Origin: Flaccisagitta enflata
Lineage: Eukaryota; Chaetognatha; Sagittoidea; Aphragmophora
Reading direction: 5' to 3'
NCBI GenBank assembly: GCA_965153355.1
Contig: OZ231126.1
Location: forward strand, 28,334,001-28,398,000
Length of the DNA stretch: 64,000 nucleotides
Each line of letters opens with the position of its first letter. The first letter of the stretch is position 1. Made by a program: the position numbers and the translations under genes. The notes under the pieces are model-generated. The model did not search any database. It was not told where the DNA came from and saw only the letters and a list, made by a program, of their open reading frames with translations. Of the stretch, positions 58,005-64,000 are shown piece by piece.

Positions 58005-59121
58005 TTTTTAGTCGCGTGAAAGCGACTCAACAGTTCGCTTTGACGCTCAGTCCATCTGTCGGTTTGTCGATTCGTCCATCTCACTTCATCTTTCACGGTG
58101 TTTCTGATACTCCATTCTGTGTACAAGTGTTAGGAAAGGTTGATGAAAGTTATCGGGGAAAAAAGTCGAAGTCAGTCTTCGACTTTTTTTTACATATTCC
58201 AGAGAAACATGGTTTTCATTTTCTTATCGGGAAGTTGGGGATCTCATTTGACTGATTGCACCTTTGGACAAAATTGATACGATAAGTAAATTTGATAATT
58301 CTCTTTCATTTGGCGCCAAGCAGAATGCTCTATGACAAATATTTTTTGCGTTATGATTTTTAAAGATTTATTTACAAAAAAATCAAATTAAATTTTTTTA
58401 TGATTTTGTGTAGGATCAATAAAGAAGTGTATTTATCTTTGTTTGGGCATGCAAATACAGGAAAACATGTTTTTGAGCACAGCTGCTCATCTGAAAGGGG
58501 TTTTTGAGCATACTAGCTCATTTAGCTCATTTTGCTCATTTAGCTCAGTTTTTTATTCTGATTTCAAATGCGATAAATGAATAAATATCTTGAAAAATGT
58601 TTAAGCAAGAAAATAAAAAAAAAAACAAACATGTAATTAAGCATAGGTGCTTATCTGTGAGGGTGTTTTTGAATATTCTAGCTCACTTTGCTCATTTAGT
58701 TGGGTTTTTTTTCTGATTATGAATAGGATAAATAAAAGAATATTTTGATGTGAGCATGCAAATACAAAAAGTATTTCAGTAAGCATAGCTGGTATCTGGT
58801 TGAGTGATTTTGAGTATTTTAGCTCATCTAACTCATTTGGCTCAGTCCTATTTTTCTCTGATTTTCAGTGCAATCATTAATTGCTCTTGATTTGATTTAA
58901 CAAATAAAAAGATTTGCAGTGACTGAAGACAAAAGCTTGGTGAAAAGTGACCAATGCTTACGACTTTTTAGTTTTTTCCTCACGGCGACAGCCTCCATTA
59001 CTGGTAAAAGTTAAAAAGAGTTGAAAAGTATAGTTCCTGAGTATCAACAATTCTGTATCAAATCAGGTTGGATATTTGTCATGTAATTTAGAGCAAGCGA
59101 CTCGTAGTTGTTGACCTTGTT
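58005..59121 (+). mobile_element. H-family-type element carrying the 'agctcatttagctc' repeat
   Basis: Starts tttttagtcgcgtgaaagcg then actcaacagttcgc. The GGTC-like stretch is short. The interior (58150-59005) matches 12455-13925, and the end is gcgactcgtagttgttgacc then ttgtt. If both ends belong together it is a 1.1-kb composite. Confidence 0.6.
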
Positions 59122-59177
59122 GGACGTCATAAGACCGAGAAAGTACGTCGGCAAAGTGTTGGAGAAAAGATATTCAT

Positions 59178-59424
<247 letters not shown>

Positions 59425-60024
59425 AAGATGGATAGACAGACAGACAAAGCGAAACGGAAAGATGAAGGCGAAGTCAAACAGGCAGACCATGAGACAGAAT
59501 TGGGGACAAATGGACAGCAGCACCTTTTGTCGTATGATGTTTTGATAGTTTGTCGTATGATGAGTAGCCTGTACCGAAATGACAATAAGCAATAAATCCA
59601 ATTTTCTCCGACCAGCTTGCATTGTAGCAGTGTCCTGGCGGTCTGTTAGAGCCAAAGAAATGGTCATTTGAGTAATTTTACGTCACCGCGTTGGAACCGG
59701 AAGTGACGTCGTAAATCAGGCAATTTTTCGCTTTTTCGGCTTTCTTCAACATTTTTGATGACTTTACCATAAATGTAGCTTAAAATTCTGACGTCTTAAT
59801 TAGCTATCCTAAATTTGATGCATCCTGTTTACACTTCTGCAATCATTTTAGTATCTGACTGAATGATTACCCCATAAAACATAAACAACGCCATTTTTAA
59901 CGCAATAAGGATAACATTACCGCTAAAACGAGGAAAATGAAATTTTGAGGGGCAATGTGCGAATGAATTGATGTGCGAATGAATTGATCAGGATTAGAGA
60001 ACAAATGTGAACAAGTGTGTGTGC

Positions 60025-60411
<387 letters not shown>

Positions 60412-60466
<55 letters not shown>
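60412..60466. repeat. (AT)n microsatellite
   Basis: A TA dinucleotide run of about 55 bp. Confidence 0.95.
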
Positions 60467-60474
<8 letters not shown>

Positions 60475-60564
60475 TTTTTATTTCTCAATGAAGCAAGTTC
60501 TTTCTTTGTCTCGATGACGGGAAGAACTTCGCGGTTTTGCATTCGAGCGCGGATGAAATCGCCA

Positions 60565-61420
60565 TGCACTGTCCTCTCAGCATGATTCCAGGTGAAAAGT
60601 CATGGTACAGTAGTTTCTTTTTGTAGTTTTTGATAGTTTGAGGGTTACTTTAACTAAAACAAATAATTATGAAATCTTGTCAAGAGTGCTTTTTGAGAAA
60701 TATTAAAAAAATAGTAATTTTAGCCTCATTTTGAATTGAGAATTTTTCAATTAATTCAGACTTCTTTTTTAATGTTATTTCTTTTCATTTGATAGGTCGC
60801 ACTTTATGTTTTTAGACAGGCCTGTATATTCTTGCATATTCCCCCCCCCGGCAGGGGGGGGGAATAAAATCAAAGGATTTGGAAATGGGGAAGGAAATCA
60901 AAGGGTGGAAATATGAAAAGATGAAAAATATAGATGATTTTACACTTTTGACAGTACTAAAATGTAATATTTAGTTACTACAACACAATTTTATACTATT
61001 TAAACCAAAATATTACTATATAGGGGGTATATGGGAAAGAAAATCAACTGTACTTCGACTCCGCGGGGAAGAAAATCAAAGGACCAGGGGGGGGAAAGAA
61101 ATCAAAGGTCGTGCAACTATATACACCCCTGTTTTTAGAAAGAAATAAAAATTTCAATTTTTAAGCCACCATTATCATTTTGCAATGGTGGCAAAAAAAT
61201 TTAAAATCTTATCCCTATAGAAAGTATGTAGTGCGACATATCAAATGAAAGGAAATATTATCAGGAATACAAATTTACTAACATAAAAAAGCGCCTTTAG
61301 CAAAATTTCATGAGTGATAGTTATAGTTCAAACAACTCTCAAACTATAAGTAACTGCAAAAAAAACCCACTGTACTATGACTTTTGACCTGGACTAACGA
61401 TGAGAGGAGGGTGCACGGCG
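60565..61420. mobile_element. long inverted-repeat element (copy 2), interrupted by a hAT-like element
   Basis: Left gcactgtcctctcagcatga, ccaggtgaaaagtcatggta; right tactatgacttttgacctgg, 'gatgagaggagggtgc' inverted. It matches 44915-46050, including 'tttcatttgat.ggtcgcac' and 'aaagtatgtagtgcgacata'. Removing the insertion leaves about 535 bp. Confidence 0.72.
60817..61131. mobile_element. 315-bp hAT-like element (TSD TTTTTAGA)
   Basis: The termini CAGGCCTGTATAT and ATATACACCCCTG are inverted with two mismatches. The 8-bp flanks TTTTTAGA at 60809-60816 and 61132-61139 are identical. The interior has C/G runs and 'aaatcaaagg' repeats. Confidence 0.82.
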
Positions 61421-61428
61421 CTCAGCGC

Positions 61429-62032
61429 CTAAGACTTGGCAGATGCGCACGTGACCTCTTTAACGGCCCTCTCGCAGCTTTGTGTATGCCCAGGAATCTT
61501 GGGGATGACGAGTGCGGCTGTAACAACGTTTTGCAGTTCATCAGAAGGTATTGAAGCAGTGACGTTAGGTTCAGTCGCATCAGACCAGTCCTGAATATTG
61601 CAAATAGATGTAGCGTTCCAATTCAGTTTCGGCGGCGAGAATGGGTGTGGGCTTGAATCGCACATGATAGCCCCGTTTCAAATGGCAGTAATTCTTTCCA
61701 CGGCGAAGCGACTTTCATCTTTTGACTGCAAAGCAGCGCCAGAAGGATATGCTCTGAGTGAGCGTGCCAGCGCCCTTTTGAACGAACTTTTTCGCTATCT
61801 CCTTCACTTGCTTTGATTTTTCATCCCTCCCTTTCATCTTCGAAATCAGCGCAATTTCCTTCAATTTGTAACGTGAACCAGCGATGAGAGATGAGTCAGC
61901 CTTGATTTCAAACCACATGTAATGATAGTCGCAGATTATGTAGGTGACGATGGCTCGCAAGTTTCTGAAGGCTTCCCCCGTCAGCCCATGTTTTGAAACC
62001 CACAACCGACACATGCGTAATTTGATTAACAT
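61429..62032 (-). pseudogene. decayed gene fragment of a widespread uncharacterised family
   Basis: Two minus-strand frames (105 and 78 codons) form one protein broken by at least one frameshift and a stop near 61685. The upstream part has YMWFEIKADSSLIAGSRYKL. The downstream part has LNWNATSIC..IQDWSDATEPNVTASIPSDE, then IPKIPGHTQSCERAVKEVTC. From memory these resemble the C-terminal half of uncharacterised, often multi-copy proteins in cnidarians and arthropods with a 'P.HTQ.VER.VK.VTEAS' motif. No function is assigned. Confidence 0.5.
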
Positions 62033-62123
62033 TCAATTTACAAAATCGATGAATGCAATCGATGGCGGTGATTTGATGACAGCGGTGAATGTTGCGATAT
62101 AGACGATCGGTGATTCGATTATT

Positions 62124-62282
62124 AGATGCATCATCGCATCTCTAAAAGAGGGTCTGTCCATCCGTCCGTCCGTCCGTCCGTGCGTCCGTCCGTCCCTCCG
62201 TCCATCCCTCCGTTGGTATGTCCATTACGCTTCCTCTAATATCGCGCTGATGAGGCATCAAGTTGCCCATTCGGGCTTGTAT
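62124..62282 (+). mobile_element. possible diverged H-family element
   Basis: 'ttagatgcatcatcgcatctctaaaagagggtctgtcc' (variant hairpin), (CCGT)n and the end 'cgggcttgtatt'. It is only loosely similar to the family. Confidence 0.4.
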
Positions 62283-62329
62283 TATTGTAAGATACAGGTA
62301 AAAAAATCAATCCATATTTGATTTAATAG

Positions 62330-62440
<111 letters not shown>

Positions 62441-62555
62441 CAGAGACAGAGACAAAGAAAAAGAAAGAGAGAGGTGATGAAAGAAAGAAAAGAAGAGAGG
62501 AAGATAGCGAATAAGAGGAAGAAAGAAAGAAAGAAGGAATGTAGGTATGTAACGG

Positions 62556-62610
62556 CTCACCCCTGTGTCCTACAGGACATCGGCCCTTTGGGGCCGCTGC
62601 CCAAAAAGGA
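62556..62610. mobile_element. G-family element end
   Basis: cccctgtgtcctacaggaca then tcggccctttggggccgctgcccaaaaa. Only this end is seen. Confidence 0.65.
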
Positions 62611-62785
62611 CGAAATTGCAGCTTAATTACCATGAATCGTAAGTCGTAATATCGTTTGATAGTATGATGCATCATGTTGCCTGGATGAAACGACAAGGAT
62701 TGCTCATTTTACGTCTGACTAAAGGAGAGATTCTGATCCACGTAAATTGAATGATAGATGCGTGGATGTTCCTAGAAGTCTAGTC

Positions 62786-63866
62786 ACAGATCGTCGCTGG
62801 CTAAGTGACTCTACAAGAGGGTCTGTCCGTCAGTCCATCTGCCCGTCTGTTTCCTTTTTGGTCATCGGCTCCAAAGGGGTCAATTACCTAAGCTTTCATA
62901 CATATGGGGGATTTTCTTTTTCTCTTTCTTCTCCCATTCCTTCTCCTTGCGACTATTTACACCGTTTTCAGATCGAAATGTCGCGAAAAGAAGATATATT
63001 ACTCCAAAACTATTCATAGTAATTAGTTTTTTCTTTTTTCCCCTGGTAGATAATTTGATTAAGTTTTGCTACAAGCAAAGAATATCCCACCAACTAAAAA
63101 ATTCAAGCCTCCTACTCACAATAAATGAATATTGCATGTTTCACATTGAAGGATTTTTTTTCCCAACAACTTTTTCTTTACTTTATTTCATAGTTGTCAT
63201 TTCTACACAAATTGAGCTGAATTGCTGGGATTGGTCTAGAATTCAAGAGAATTTAATGTAGATTATGTTGTAAGGAAAAAATGTTCTCACTGATTTTAAT
63301 TTTGAACAATTTGCAGACAATTTTTCAAAATTTTCCCAAATCTTGAGGTTCTTGCGGTATTTTGGGGTCAAAATCAATCATTACTGCATCACATAAGTCA
63401 AATCTTTTAGAATTTCAAACAAAACTTCATTAATTCCTCATAACCAACACTGTAGGACCACTCTTGTTGAAAAAAAGAAGCACTGCTGCTATCTCACCTC
63501 ATTTTTTCCATGAAAAAAGGCCATTTTTGGCTGAAATCGACTAATTTTTGTCATGAAATTTAGAGCAAATATATCAACACTGGGGCTTTTATTCTTTTTT
63601 TTTAACAAAACTTAATCAAATTATCTACCACAGGAAAAAAGAATCAAGTAGTTGTTTTAAGTACTTTAGGAGTAATATATCTTCTTTTCGCGACATTTTG
63701 GTCTGAAAGCGGTGTAAAATCAGCTGAAATAGTGATTTCTGAACATTACTTCCCCGCCTGCTCCCATAATGCCCCTGCCCACCAACATTACTGCCCCTGC
63801 CCGCCCGCACTACTGCCCCTGCCCACCTGCCAGCGACTAAGTATTGGCCGTGTATCCGGCCTTGTT
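62786..63866 (+). mobile_element. 1.08-kb H-family-type element with internal inverted repeat
   Basis: Starts agatcgtcgctggctaagtg then actctacaagagggtctgtc, and ends with several 'actgcccctgcccac' units and ggccgtgtatccggccttgtt. Inside, 'accgttttcagatcgaaatg/tcgcgaaaagaagatatatt' (62960-63005) is inverted at 63675-63718, and 'tagataatttgattaagttt' (63047) at 63608. The arms are therefore about 120 bp. A G-like phrase 'catcggctccaaaggggtca' lies at 62862. Confidence 0.62.
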
Positions 63867-64000
63867 AACGGGCCACTCGGTCGCTCGCATGATCTTACCG
63901 ACCACCCCGCTCATTCGCTCGGCAGAGCTCCACCTTGATACATTCACTTTGCTTGTTCCGTTGCTGCGCTCACGGGATCGCTATGCTCACGGGCTTGCCA
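63867..64000. other. window end, no feature seen
   Basis: GC-balanced sequence with CTCGGTCGCTCGC-like phrases and no identifiable gene. Confidence 0.4.

Overview
The window looks like genomic DNA from an invertebrate animal. Genes are split by introns with GT-AG borders. The protein types (kinesin-3 motor, ankyrin repeat, Kelch repeat, poly-C2H2 zinc finger) are animal-like. There are no bacterial operons or ribosome binding sites. A very large share of the sequence is microsatellite, chiefly (GA/CT)n, (CA/GT)n and (GAAA)n, and most of the rest is short non-autonomous transposable elements. I cannot name the species. The SSR load would fit some crustaceans, for example, but that is only a guess.

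Genes, left to right: a 580-aa ankyrin-repeat protein (982-2724, +); a Kelch-repeat protein whose exon probably starts at a CT/CA splice acceptor and a polyglutamine run (3054-4255, +); one kinesin motor exon (9911-10148, -); a six-exon gene for a predicted 302-aa secreted protein of unknown function (22121-25154, +); two exons of an unrecognised gene (35412-35627 and about 36602-36792, -); two related C2H2 zinc-finger genes (37431-38877 with one frameshift, and 46921-47973, both -); a second kinesin motor exon (50601-50852, -); and a decayed gene fragment (61429-62032, -). The two kinesin exons join in perfect phase in the middle of the motor domain. If they belong to one gene, the intron between them is about 40 kb and holds the secreted-protein gene, the unknown exons and both zinc-finger genes. 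Degraded copies of both kinesin exons lie next to the intact ones.

The most distinctive content is repetitive. A family with about 30 copies (called 'H' here) has one end that is a perfect hairpin (GTCGCG...CGCGAC followed by TAAAAA) and another end reading AACAAGGCCGGATACACGG. A second structured family ('G') has GGGGCAGCGGCCCC hairpins. Several members of both enclose private minisatellites with 10-21 bp units that differ from copy to copy. Many inverted-repeat DNA transposons can be bounded to the base by target-site duplications: a 4,257-bp Mutator-like element (9-bp TSD), two 527-bp elements (4-bp TSD), three elements with 8-bp TSDs, four TA-flanked or palindromic elements, and nested insertions that give a relative chronology.

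The remaining intergenic and intronic DNA (for example 15.4-18.0, 25.2-27.2, 29.1-30.2, 46.05-46.9 and 59.6-60.0 kb) shows no gene that I can support.
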